A DNA stretch of 64,000 bases from an uncultured Lachnospiraceae bacterium (GTDB taxonomy: Bacteria > Bacillota > Clostridia > Lachnospirales > Lachnospiraceae), in NCBI GenBank assembly GCA_910589265.1, contig CAJUTQ010000026.1:4164-68163 (forward strand), given 5' to 3'. This document shows positions 43,456 to 51,552 of this stretch, piece after piece; within the stretch, counting starts at the first letter, position 1; the number at the start of each line of letters is the position of its first letter. The position numbers and the translations under genes were made by a program. Under the pieces are notes generated by a model. The model was given only the letters and a program-made list of their open reading frames with translations. It had not been told where the DNA came from and did not search any database.

Positions 43456-43946
43456 AAGAAGATAGAATAAAGAATATTTGGGACCATCCTATTTTCCAAA
43501 AAATAGAAAGAGAGCTTGCGGAGTGGGAAAAGGAAAGAACCTTTTGCAGACACGGAGTAGAACATTTATTAGATGTGGCTAGAATTGCTACTCTTTTAGT
43601 GTATGAAGCTCATATGGAGAAAGAGTATCCAAAGGACGTGATCTATGGGGCGGCTCTTCTCCACGATATTGGAAGACTTCGGCAATACAAAGATGGGACG
43701 CCCCATGAAGTAGAAAGCGCTAGATTAGCCAAAGATATTTTAAAAGACTGTGATTATTCCAAAGAAGAGATATGGTTGATGACAGAAGCCATTGTATCCC
43801 ATCGCCTTATAGAAGCAGAGAAGGAGAAGAATTTAAAGGGATTTTTGTACAAGGCAGATAAACTGTCAAGAAACTGTGTTTTCTGTCCTGCAAAAAAGAA
43901 CTGTAATTGGGAAAAAGATAAAAAAAATAAATACTTACTATATTAG
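43452..43946 (+). CDS. HD-domain phosphohydrolase in the folate operon
   Basis: A 164-residue protein with the HD metal motif: His in CRHGVEHLLDV, HD in AALLHDIGRL, and a later His/Asp pair around IVSHRL. A C-terminal Cys cluster (CVFCPAKKNCNW) is unusual for small HD proteins. GTG start at 43452 overlaps the folE stop. It sits exactly between folE and folP, where the pathway needs removal of phosphates from dihydroneopterin triphosphate. It is a candidate for that missing step, inferred from position and fold only. Confidence 0.82.
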   Translation: MKEDRIKNIWDHPIFQKIERELAEWEKERTFCRHGVEHLLDVARIATLLVYEAHMEKEYPKDVIYGAALLHDIGRLRQYKDGTPHEVESARLAKDILKDCDYSKEEIWLMTEAIVSHRLIEAEKEKNLKGFLYKADKLSRNCVFCPAKKNCNWEKDKKNKYLLY

Positions 43947-43970
43947 AAGGACAAAAAGGGAGATATATTT

Positions 43971-44786
43971 ATGATGATGAAAATAGGTTCAAAGGTTTTT
44001 GACACATATAATAAAACATATGTTATGGGAATTTTAAATGTCACCCCAGATTCTTTTTCTGATGGAGGAAAATATAAGAACATAGACGACGCATTACGCC
44101 ATGCAGAAAAAATGCTGGAAGAAGGAGCAGATTTATTGGATATAGGAGGAGAATCCACAAGACCTGGACATGAACAAATATCTGAGGAAGAAGAAATAAA
44201 AAGAGTTGTGCCTATTATTTTGGAAGTGAAGAAAAGGTGGGACATACCCATTTCTTTGGACACATACAAAAGCAAGGTGGCGAAGGCAGGGATTGAGGCA
44301 GGAGCCGACTTAATTAATGACATCTGGGGCTTGAAATATGATGAAAAGATGGCCCATGTGATTGCAGAAAATAAGGTTGCCTGCTGTCTTTCCCATAATC
44401 GAAAAGATATGGGCAGCCAAAAGTTGATGAGAGACATGGTAAAAGACTTAGGAGAGACAATTCGTCTTGCTGAGGAAGCAGGCATTGAGGAGGAAAAGAT
44501 TATTTTAGATCCAGGAATTGGATTTGGGAAGACTTATGAGATGAATTTGGAAGCTATTCGTTCTCTGGAAGTACTCCATAATTTTGGATATCCCCTGCTT
44601 CTAGGGAGTTCCAGAAAATCGGTTATTGGAAACACTCTTCATTTACCCGTCGAAGAAAGACTGGAAGGAACACTGGCTACTACGGTAATAGCCGTTATGA
44701 AGAGATGTACCTTTGTAAGAGTACATGACATTTTACAAAATAAAAGAGTTATTCAGATGACAGAAGGGATATTATACAAAAAATAA
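43971..44786 (+). CDS. folP: dihydropteroate synthase
   Basis: Joins 4-aminobenzoate to the pterin pyrophosphate; target of sulfonamides. It is a 271-residue TIM barrel with MGILNVTPDSFSDGG, DIGGESTRPGH, LDPGIGFGKT and SSRKSVIG. Start ATG 43971 follows AGGGAGA; ATG 43974 and 43977 are close alternatives. It is 24 bases after the HD gene. Confidence 0.95.
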   Translation: MMMKIGSKVFDTYNKTYVMGILNVTPDSFSDGGKYKNIDDALRHAEKMLEEGADLLDIGGESTRPGHEQISEEEEIKRVVPIILEVKKRWDIPISLDTYKSKVAKAGIEAGADLINDIWGLKYDEKMAHVIAENKVACCLSHNRKDMGSQKLMRDMVKDLGETIRLAEEAGIEEEKIILDPGIGFGKTYEMNLEAIRSLEVLHNFGYPLLLGSSRKSVIGNTLHLPVEERLEGTLATTVIAVMKRCTFVRVHDILQNKRVIQMTEGILYKK

Positions 44787-44806
44787 AGAAGGGATGAAGT
44801 TTTCCC

Positions 44807-45628
44807 ATGGATCAAATAAAAATTAAAAATTTGGAAGTATATGGGAACCACGGAGTGTTCCAGGAAGAGACAAAGCTTGGGCAAAAGTTTCTCATATCTG
44901 CTATTTTGTACACAGACATAAGGCAGGCAGGACAGAGGGATGAATTATCAAAATCCATTCATTATGGAGAAATTTGTGTGGAAATCGATAGATTTTTAAG
45001 AAAAAACACTTATAAACTTATAGAGACAGCGGCAGAGAAACTGGCAAGGCATTTGCTTATCCATACAGAAAGATTGGAAAAAATCCAGCTTGAAATAAAA
45101 AAACCATGGGCTCCTATTGGACTTCCATTGGAGACTGTGTCAGTAGAAATACTGCGGGGATGGAATCTGGTTTATATTGCCTTTGGTTCTAATTTAGGAG
45201 ATAAGGAAACTTATCTAAATAGAGGAATTGGAAAGCTTAAGGAAAGAAAGGACTGTAAGGTGGAAAAAATATCAAGCTTTCTTCCTACAGAGCCTTATGG
45301 GAAAACGGATCAGCCTTCCTTCTTAAATGGAGTTCTGGAAATGAAAACATTGATGACTCCTTTTGAACTTCTTGGCTGCCTTCATGAAATAGAGGAGGAA
45401 GAAGGGAGGGAGAGAAAAATAAGATGGGGCCCAAGGACATTGGACTTAGACATTTTATTTTATGGGGATGAGGTAATTTACTCAAAAGAGCTAATTATCC
45501 CTCACAAGGATATGGCAAACAGAGATTTTGTGTTAACTCCTATGAAGGAAATCGCTCCTTATTTTTGTCATCCTTTGAGCGGAAAGACAATGGAGGAAAT
45601 GTTTTTTGAACTAAAAGGAAAGAAGTAG
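44807..45628 (+). CDS. folBK: bifunctional dihydroneopterin aldolase/HPPK
   Basis: A fusion of two successive enzymes. Residues 1 to about 118 are FolB (VYGNHGVFQEE; LIETAAEKLA; KPWAPIGLPLETV), and about 122-273 are FolK (VYIAFGSNLGD; RKIRWGPRTLDLDILFYGD). It makes 6-hydroxymethyl-dihydropterin pyrophosphate for FolP. 273 residues, last gene of the operon. The fusion should channel the unstable pterin intermediate. Confidence 0.94.
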   Translation: MDQIKIKNLEVYGNHGVFQEETKLGQKFLISAILYTDIRQAGQRDELSKSIHYGEICVEIDRFLRKNTYKLIETAAEKLARHLLIHTERLEKIQLEIKKPWAPIGLPLETVSVEILRGWNLVYIAFGSNLGDKETYLNRGIGKLKERKDCKVEKISSFLPTEPYGKTDQPSFLNGVLEMKTLMTPFELLGCLHEIEEEEGRERKIRWGPRTLDLDILFYGDEVIYSKELIIPHKDMANRDFVLTPMKEIAPYFCHPLSGKTMEEMFFELKGKK

Positions 45629-45637
45629 GAAATATGG

Positions 45638-45675
45638 CACCTCTCTTTATTCTATGAATAGATTATAGAGAGGTG
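45638..45675 (+). promoter_or_regulatory. hairpin that hides the ribosome binding site of the MntP-like gene
   Basis: CACCTCTCT (45638-45646) is exactly complementary to AGAGAGGTG (45667-45675), which is the Shine-Dalgarno region 5 bases before ATG 45681. An inner TCTA-TGAA-TAGA hairpin (45651-45662) may close the loop. No T-run follows. This would block translation unless melted or refolded, as in RNA thermometers or ligand-gated leaders. Confidence 0.6.
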
Positions 45676-45680
45676 ATTTT

Positions 45681-46232
45681 ATGTCAATATTTCTTGCATT
45701 TATGATTGGCATTGCCGTTAATTTAGATAATGCTTTAATTGGGATGAGTCTTGGTGTCAGAGGTCAGAAAATCACAATTCGTTCCAATGTTTTGATTAGT
45801 CTTACAACAGGAATCTGTGCCCTGGCGTCCACCTATGGGGCAAGGATGGTGACAGGGCGATTCATGGCATATGTGAATATTATCGGCGCTGTTTTCATGA
45901 TTTCCTTTGGTGTATTTTGCTTTGGAAAAGATTTTTTTTCCAAGGAATCCAAAGAAGATATGGAAGAAAAGTTTATGAACATGGAAGGTAAGGAAGTATT
46001 TTTTCTCGGATTGCTTTTAGCTGTAAACTGCATTCCTCCAGCATTTAGTGCAGGAATTGTGGGAATTTCTTCTTTTTTAGTAGGCTTTTTTTCTGCTTTT
46101 TTTTCTTATATTAGTTTATATTTTGGAAATAGAATGGGTAAGAGGCTGGTAAAGTATTCGCTAGTCCGTTTTCTTTCTCCTATTTCTTCTGTTTTTCTCG
46201 TTGTCATTGGAGTATTGGAGCTATTTGTATAA
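45681..46232 (+). CDS. MntP/YtaF-like membrane exporter
   Basis: A 183-residue protein with six membrane helices in two repeats. The first carries the conserved acidic motif NLDNALIGMSLG; the second has AVNCIPPAFSAGI where an Asp is usual in the MntP family. Probably a divalent cation (Mn) exporter or the related sporulation protein YtaF; the second-repeat difference argues against a simple MntP call. Its ribosome binding site is within a perfect hairpin. Confidence 0.78.
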   Translation: MSIFLAFMIGIAVNLDNALIGMSLGVRGQKITIRSNVLISLTTGICALASTYGARMVTGRFMAYVNIIGAVFMISFGVFCFGKDFFSKESKEDMEEKFMNMEGKEVFFLGLLLAVNCIPPAFSAGIVGISSFLVGFFSAFFSYISLYFGNRMGKRLVKYSLVRFLSPISSVFLVVIGVLELFV

Positions 46233-46254
46233 GCGAATAGAATAGTAGGGAAAG

Positions 46255-46292
46255 AAAAAAATGCCCGCGCCAAATAGGTTCTTTGGCGCGGG
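46255..46292 (-). terminator. strong intrinsic terminator between convergent genes
   Basis: CCCGCGCCAAA (46264-46274) and TTTGGCGCGGG (46282-46292) form an 11-base-pair stem with a 7-base loop. On the minus strand it is followed by C, A and seven T (46261-46255). On the plus strand a weaker T-run follows after TAAAATG, so it may serve both the MntP-like gene and the minus-strand gene. Confidence 0.88.
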
Positions 46293-46316
46293 TAAAATGT
46301 TTTTTGGCCAACGGTT

Positions 46317-47354
46317 TTATTTTGTCTGTTCTTGACGGGCAGCTTCCATAGCTGCTGTAAATGGGGTAACATTGATAGCGCCGTTAACGGGAGTGCGGTA
46401 AAGCTCTGTTCTAGACTGAAATGCATGAAAGTAAGCAAATGTAGAGGTTAAGTTAATATTAGAAAAATTTCCATTCATAACTATCTCAGGATTTAAACCG
46501 TCCAAGCCCATTCGTTTCATAGCTGGTTGGGAGGGATCATTTTTTTGATAATAAATGTAATTTTGCCCTACATTGAAATTATCCACCCGGTCATCTGTAA
46601 GCTTTTCCGTGGAATGTCCAGAAAGTTCCATACGATATAGACGGTAATTGTCATCAGCATTCATGTAATAAATATAGCCCCCTTGGATAATAGGAAACCA
46701 TATATTCCCTTCTGCTACACTGCTGACAGTGTTGTTATCCACATGAAAGGCATATAATCCTTGACTATCTGGAGTATTGTTAAAATAAACAATGCCATTT
46801 TGGATACATGCAGGATTTATCTCATAATCCACTGCCATTTCGTTAGCTTTTCCCTCTAAATCTGATTTAAATAAACTCATTCCCTCACCGCCCTTAAAGC
46901 GTTGATAGAGCAAATAGTTTCCTGAAAGGCTGATAATCTGGGTTAAATCTTTGGAAAAACAGTAGGCATTACGGCCTTCCTTTGTAGTACGGTAGACCCC
47001 AGCTACGTTTTGGGATAAAAAAGAAAGCATATTGTTGGAACTGGCATTTTCCTGACAAAAGTAGAGGTGCTCACCTGCCGCATTAATGTATTTTACACTG
47101 GCATCTATGAGCTTTTTCATCTGGGTTCCATCTGGGTTCATGGAATAAAGACAGCCATTGTCATAGGGATTGCTAAAGTAGACGACGCCATCATCCTCGC
47201 AAAAATAACCGTTATTATGTAAATTTCCAGCAGAATTTCCTATAGTAGATGGATCGTTTGGCTTGATTTTCCCAGCAAAGAAAACATTATAAATACAAAA
47301 TGCAATAAATAGTACGCTTAAAATAGCAGTAATAACCGTTGCTTTTTTTCCCAT
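46317..47354 (-). CDS. membrane-anchored beta-propeller-like protein (DUF5050 type)
   Basis: A 345-residue protein: N-terminal signal anchor (about 6-27), then repeated short units with YF/YY-N-x..LY-x-M pattern (GVVYFSNPYDNGCLYSMNPD, GYIYYMNADDNYRLYRMEL, NYIYYQKNDPSQPAMKRMG), as in DUF5050 proteins. Probably an extracytoplasmic six-bladed propeller for protein or ligand binding. No enzymatic motif seen. Single gene with its own promoter. Confidence 0.78.
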   Translation of the reverse strand: MGKKATVITAILSVLFIAFCIYNVFFAGKIKPNDPSTIGNSAGNLHNNGYFCEDDGVVYFSNPYDNGCLYSMNPDGTQMKKLIDASVKYINAAGEHLYFCQENASSNNMLSFLSQNVAGVYRTTKEGRNAYCFSKDLTQIISLSGNYLLYQRFKGGEGMSLFKSDLEGKANEMAVDYEINPACIQNGIVYFNNTPDSQGLYAFHVDNNTVSSVAEGNIWFPIIQGGYIYYMNADDNYRLYRMELSGHSTEKLTDDRVDNFNVGQNYIYYQKNDPSQPAMKRMGLDGLNPEIVMNGNFSNINLTSTFAYFHAFQSRTELYRTPVNGAINVTPFTAAMEAARQEQTK

Positions 47355-47382
47355 TGCTCATGCTCCTTCCTATTATTACATT

Positions 47383-47411
47383 ATTATAAATCGTAAAGCT
47401 TAGAACTGCAA
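47383..47411 (-). promoter_or_regulatory. promoter of the DUF5050-like gene
   Basis: On the minus strand TTGCAG (47411-47406) and TATAAT (47388-47383) with a 17-base spacer, about 30 bases upstream of the start at 47354. Confidence 0.7.
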
Positions 47412-47527
47412 TGAAAAAATAGAGAAATTCTCTTTCATAAAGGAATTGCAGATAGGAACGGTTTGTTATAAAATGAAAGAAAAGATATATTCACCTTATA
47501 AAAGTTGAGAAAGGCATAGGATAGAAA

Positions 47528-48655
47528 ATGGACTTATTGGAATTAAGAGATGAAATTGATAAAATTGACAGAGAAATTGTAAGATTATATGAGGAAAGAA
47601 TGAAAATAAGCCAGCAGGTGGCAGAATATAAAATAACAACAGGAAAAAAGGTATTGGATAAAGAGAGGGAGATAAAAAAATTAAATGCAGTAAAGGATAT
47701 GGCCCATAACGATTTTAACCGTTATGGGATAGAGGAGCTTTTTGAGCAAATCATGTCCATGAGTCGGAAGCTTCAATATCAAATGTTGACAGAAAAAGGA
47801 ATTTTCCAAAAGCTTCCTTTTATGGAAGTGGATCGCTTAGAGGTGAAAGAAGCAAGGATTGTATTTCCTGGAACGAATGGCGCTTATTCTCAAGAGGCCA
47901 TGGATAAGTATTTTGGTGAGGGAATTCACAGCTTTCATGTAGATAATTTTAGGGAAGCTATGGAAGCTATTGAGGAGGGAAGGGCTGATTTTGCCATTTT
48001 GCCCATTGAAAATTCTCAGGCAGGTAGCGTCCATGAAATATATGATATGCTTGTGGAATTTGAAAATTATATTGTGGGAGAGCAGATCATTCCTATTGAG
48101 CACTGTCTCCTAGTCCTTCCTGGAACAAAAATAGAAGACATACAGACTATCTATTCCCATCCCCAGTCTTTGATGCAAAGTTCCAAGTTTTTACATGCAC
48201 ATAGTTCTATTCGTCAAGTAGGAATGCAAAACAATGCCTTTGCAGCAAAGAAGGTGATGGAGGATAGAGATAGAAGCCAGGCAGCCATAGCCAGTGCCAA
48301 GGCAGGAGAAGTTTATGAACTTGAGGTTTTGGAAAGAGGAGTGAACAACAGCACAAACAATTCCACCCGTTTTATTATTGTTACCAACCAAAAAATATTT
48401 TGTAAAGATGCAAAAAAAATGAGTATTTGTTTTGAGGTTCCTCATAAAAGTGGATCTTTATATCACATGCTTTCCCATTTTATTTATAACCATTTAAATA
48501 TGAACCGTATTGAGAGTCGGCCCCTTTTAGACAGAACATGGGAGTATCGGTTTTTTATTGACTTTGAGGGGAACCTAGGGGATGGAGCAGTAAAGAATGC
48601 CTTAAGGGGACTGAGGGAAGAGGCTGCAAACATGAGAATTTTAGGCAATTACTAG
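47528..48655 (+). CDS. pheA: bifunctional chorismate mutase/prephenate dehydratase
   Basis: Converts chorismate to phenylpyruvate for phenylalanine synthesis. Domains: chorismate mutase (1 to about 88, LRDEIDKIDREIVRLYEERM), prephenate dehydratase (about 110-290, FPGTNGAYSQEA; GVNNSTNNSTRFIIV, including the catalytic Thr-Arg), and a regulatory ACT domain (about 298-375, FEVPHKSGSLYHML). AGAAAGG at 47508-47514 is 13 bases before the start. Other aromatic genes are not in the window. Confidence 0.95.
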   Translation: MDLLELRDEIDKIDREIVRLYEERMKISQQVAEYKITTGKKVLDKEREIKKLNAVKDMAHNDFNRYGIEELFEQIMSMSRKLQYQMLTEKGIFQKLPFMEVDRLEVKEARIVFPGTNGAYSQEAMDKYFGEGIHSFHVDNFREAMEAIEEGRADFAILPIENSQAGSVHEIYDMLVEFENYIVGEQIIPIEHCLLVLPGTKIEDIQTIYSHPQSLMQSSKFLHAHSSIRQVGMQNNAFAAKKVMEDRDRSQAAIASAKAGEVYELEVLERGVNNSTNNSTRFIIVTNQKIFCKDAKKMSICFEVPHKSGSLYHMLSHFIYNHLNMNRIESRPLLDRTWEYRFFIDFEGNLGDGAVKNALRGLREEAANMRILGNY

Positions 48656-48670
48656 AAGGGATAAGGGAAT

Positions 48671-49969
48671 ATGGGAACGACAGAACTTATTTTATACAAA
48701 AATATAGAACATGATGAAATACTAAAAGGAATGGAACGGTTAATGAATCAGGAAGAGGTGAAGGAGGGAAGAAAAGCACTGTATTTTGATATGATTCATA
48801 AAATTCTGGACTTATCTGCAAAGCATGGATTTGAAGGAAACTTATGGCATACTTATCTGACCTTTCTCCTTGTCAATCAGGAGACCGTTTTTAGTGTGGC
48901 AAATGAGCTGTCAGGAAAGGTAAAAGGGAGTATTAATGAAATTGCCTTTCGAGATTATGGAATTTTTCGAGAATTTTTTCACTGGGATATAAAAAAACTG
49001 GATAAGGAATTTCATACGGACTGCTGCCGAATGATTGTCAACTATCGCAGGGCCCTTAGTGATAGCAAAGTTTTTCAGCAAAAAGTCAGGGAGCGTATTT
49101 GTCAGCTTAGCATAAAGCTGGCAAGTGCAAAAAATTCAAAAAGATTTATGAGTATTATGGTGAAATTTTATAAAGATTTTGGAGTGGGGAAATTGGGTCT
49201 GCACAAAGGGTTTCGAGTGGAAGAGAGAGAAGGAAAGGTAGAGCTTTTACCCATTACAAGCATTGCGCCTGTGCGCTTAGAAGATTTAGTTGGGTATGAA
49301 ATAGCGAAAAAAAAGCTTATAGAAAATACAGAAGCTTTTATAGAAGGGAGAAGAGCAAACAATTGTCTCCTTTTTGGAGATGCAGGAACTGGAAAATCCA
49401 GCAGCATGAAAGGTATACTCAACGCTTATTATGACAAAGGACTTCGCATGATTGAATTATATAAACACCAACTAACCTATATCCATGAAGTAATTGAAAA
49501 AGTAAAACATAGAAATTACAAATTCATTCTCTTTATGGACGACTTATCCTTTGAAGACTTTGAAACAGAATATAAATATTTAAAGGCTTTGATAGAAGGA
49601 GGACTGGAAAAAAAGCCAGACAATATTTTAATTTATGCAACGTCAAACCGCAGACATTTTATTAGAGAAAAGTTTTCTGATAAGGAAGATAGAAGGGAGG
49701 ATCTCCACACTTCTGATACAGTCCAGGAAAAATTGTCTTTGGCATCCCGATTTGGCATAACCATCTATTTTGGAGCTCCAGACAAAAAGGAGTTTGAACA
49801 AATAGTCAAGGTATTAGGAAAGAGAAGCGGGTTAGATATACAAGAGAAACAACTGCTTTTTGAAGCAAATAAATGGGAATTAACTCATGGGGGGCGTTCT
49901 GGAAGAAGCGCTCAGCAATTTATTGATTATTTGCTTGGAAAACAAAAGGGGAGGAGAGACTTTGGATGA
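48671..49969 (+). CDS. AAA-type ATPase of DUF815 family
   Basis: A 432-residue protein: a helical N-terminal half of unknown role, then a P-loop ATPase with Walker A GDAGTGKSS (about 240), Walker B FILFMDDLSFE, and sensor region YATSNRRHF. DUF815 proteins are conserved but uncharacterised. It overlaps the next gene by 4 bases (ATGA), linking it to the polyphosphate genes. Gap from pheA is 15 bases. Confidence 0.85.
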   Translation: MGTTELILYKNIEHDEILKGMERLMNQEEVKEGRKALYFDMIHKILDLSAKHGFEGNLWHTYLTFLLVNQETVFSVANELSGKVKGSINEIAFRDYGIFREFFHWDIKKLDKEFHTDCCRMIVNYRRALSDSKVFQQKVRERICQLSIKLASAKNSKRFMSIMVKFYKDFGVGKLGLHKGFRVEEREGKVELLPITSIAPVRLEDLVGYEIAKKKLIENTEAFIEGRRANNCLLFGDAGTGKSSSMKGILNAYYDKGLRMIELYKHQLTYIHEVIEKVKHRNYKFILFMDDLSFEDFETEYKYLKALIEGGLEKKPDNILIYATSNRRHFIREKFSDKEDRREDLHTSDTVQEKLSLASRFGITIYFGAPDKKEFEQIVKVLGKRSGLDIQEKQLLFEANKWELTHGGRSGRSAQQFIDYLLGKQKGRRDFG

Positions 49970-51552
49970 TAAAAACATTTGCAGCCATTGATGTAGGCTC
50001 TTATGAAATAGGGATGAAGATTTTTGAGATTTCAAAAAAAGGGATGAAAGAAATTGATTATGTGAGACATAGAATTGAGCTGGGTTCTGACATTTATCAG
50101 TGGGGAAAGTTAAGCTTTGAGAAAATGGACGAGCTTTGTGATGTATTAGGACGTTTTACAGAGATTATGAAAACCTATCGTACAGACAGCTACAGAGCTT
50201 ATGGGACAAGCGCCATTAGAGAAGCGGAAAATACATTAATTATACAAGAGCAAATGAAAATAAAAACAGGACTTTTATTGGAAGTATTAAGCAATGCGGA
50301 ACAAAGATACTTAATATATAAGTCTGTAGCGTCCAAAGGAGAGGCTTTCACCCATTTTATTGAAAAGGGAACGGCTATTGTAGATGTGGGAGGTGGAAGC
50401 ATTCAGGTCTCCCTTTTTGATAAGGATAAATTGTTTGCTACCCAGAATATGCGCATTGGTATATTGCGCATTCGGGAAATGCTTAGAAATCTTCAGCCAA
50501 AATCCAGTCATTATGAACGTCTCATAGAGGAATTAGTGGATCATGAGCTTCATATGTTTAAAAAGCTCTATTTAAAAGATTGTAACATAAAAAATATTAT
50601 TGTGATAGACGATTATATATCTTATATTATGGGCAAGCTCAGCGAGGGATTTTCCCTAGATACCATTACAAGTGAGCAGTATATGAAGTTTTTAAATATT
50701 TTAAGGGAGAAGTCTCCAGAACAAGTGGCCAAAGACATGGGAATCCCAGAGGAAAATTCTTCTTTGCTCGTTCCGTCAGCTATTTGCTATAAACGGATGA
50801 TTGAAGTAATGGATGCAGAGACTTTGTGGGCCCCAGGAGTAACTTTAAGTGATGGAATGGCTTACGATTATGCAGAAAAAAATAAAATATTTAAGGTGCC
50901 TCATAACTTTGAAAATGATATTATTGCCTGTGCAAAAAATATAAGTAAACGTTATATGGGAAGTAAAAGTACAGGTACCGCCTTGGAGACAACAGCTCTT
51001 TCTATTTTTGACAGCATGAAAAAGGTTCATGGACTGGGAAAAAGGGAACGTCTCCTCTTACAAATTGCTTCTCTTTTACACGATTGTGGAAAATATATTA
51101 GTTTTACAGATGTGGAGGTATGTTCTTATAATATTATTATGTCTACAGAGATTATTGGACTTTCCCAAAAGGAAAGGGAAATTATTGCCAATGTGGTCAA
51201 ATATAACGTTCAGTATTTTCTTTCTTTTAGCGAGCTTTCTATAGGTTCCATGATGGACGAAAGAGATTACATTGTCATTGCAAAGCTTGCTGCTATTTTG
51301 CGGGTAGCCAATGGGCTGGACAGAGGGCATAAGCAGAAGTTTAAAAAATTAAAGGCGTCGGTGAAAGAAAAGCAATTAGTATTATCTCTGGATTCCGAGA
51401 TGGACTTTACGTTAGAAAAAGGGTTGTTTCAGGAAAAGGTAAATTTTTTTGAGGAAGTTTTTAGTTTAAAACCTGTGATTAAGCAGAAAAGAATTTATGG
51501 ATCTTCCATAAATGTAGAAAGGGTAGAAGATGAAGGAAGAGATGAATTTTAA
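49966..51552 (+). CDS. Ppx/GppA-family phosphatase with C-terminal HD domain
   Basis: A 528-residue protein. Residues 1 to about 305 form the acetate-kinase/Hsp70-like exopolyphosphatase fold (AIDVGSYEIGMKIFE; AIVDVGGGSIQVSLF). About 310-528 contain an HD domain (IASLLHDCGKYISF; ANGLDRGHKQKF). It likely hydrolyses polyphosphate or pppGpp. Placed directly before ppk1, whose start lies inside its 3' end (overlap 23 bases). Confidence 0.9.
   Translation: MIKTFAAIDVGSYEIGMKIFEISKKGMKEIDYVRHRIELGSDIYQWGKLSFEKMDELCDVLGRFTEIMKTYRTDSYRAYGTSAIREAENTLIIQEQMKIKTGLLLEVLSNAEQRYLIYKSVASKGEAFTHFIEKGTAIVDVGGGSIQVSLFDKDKLFATQNMRIGILRIREMLRNLQPKSSHYERLIEELVDHELHMFKKLYLKDCNIKNIIVIDDYISYIMGKLSEGFSLDTITSEQYMKFLNILREKSPEQVAKDMGIPEENSSLLVPSAICYKRMIEVMDAETLWAPGVTLSDGMAYDYAEKNKIFKVPHNFENDIIACAKNISKRYMGSKSTGTALETTALSIFDSMKKVHGLGKRERLLLQIASLLHDCGKYISFTDVEVCSYNIIMSTEIIGLSQKEREIIANVVKYNVQYFLSFSELSIGSMMDERDYIVIAKLAAILRVANGLDRGHKQKFKKLKASVKEKQLVLSLDSEMDFTLEKGLFQEKVNFFEEVFSLKPVIKQKRIYGSSINVERVEDEGRDEF

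Noticed and set aside
47401..47527. T-box or leader attenuator before pheA
   Set aside because: No T-box motif, no terminator hairpin and no Phe-rich frame between the promoter region and the start.
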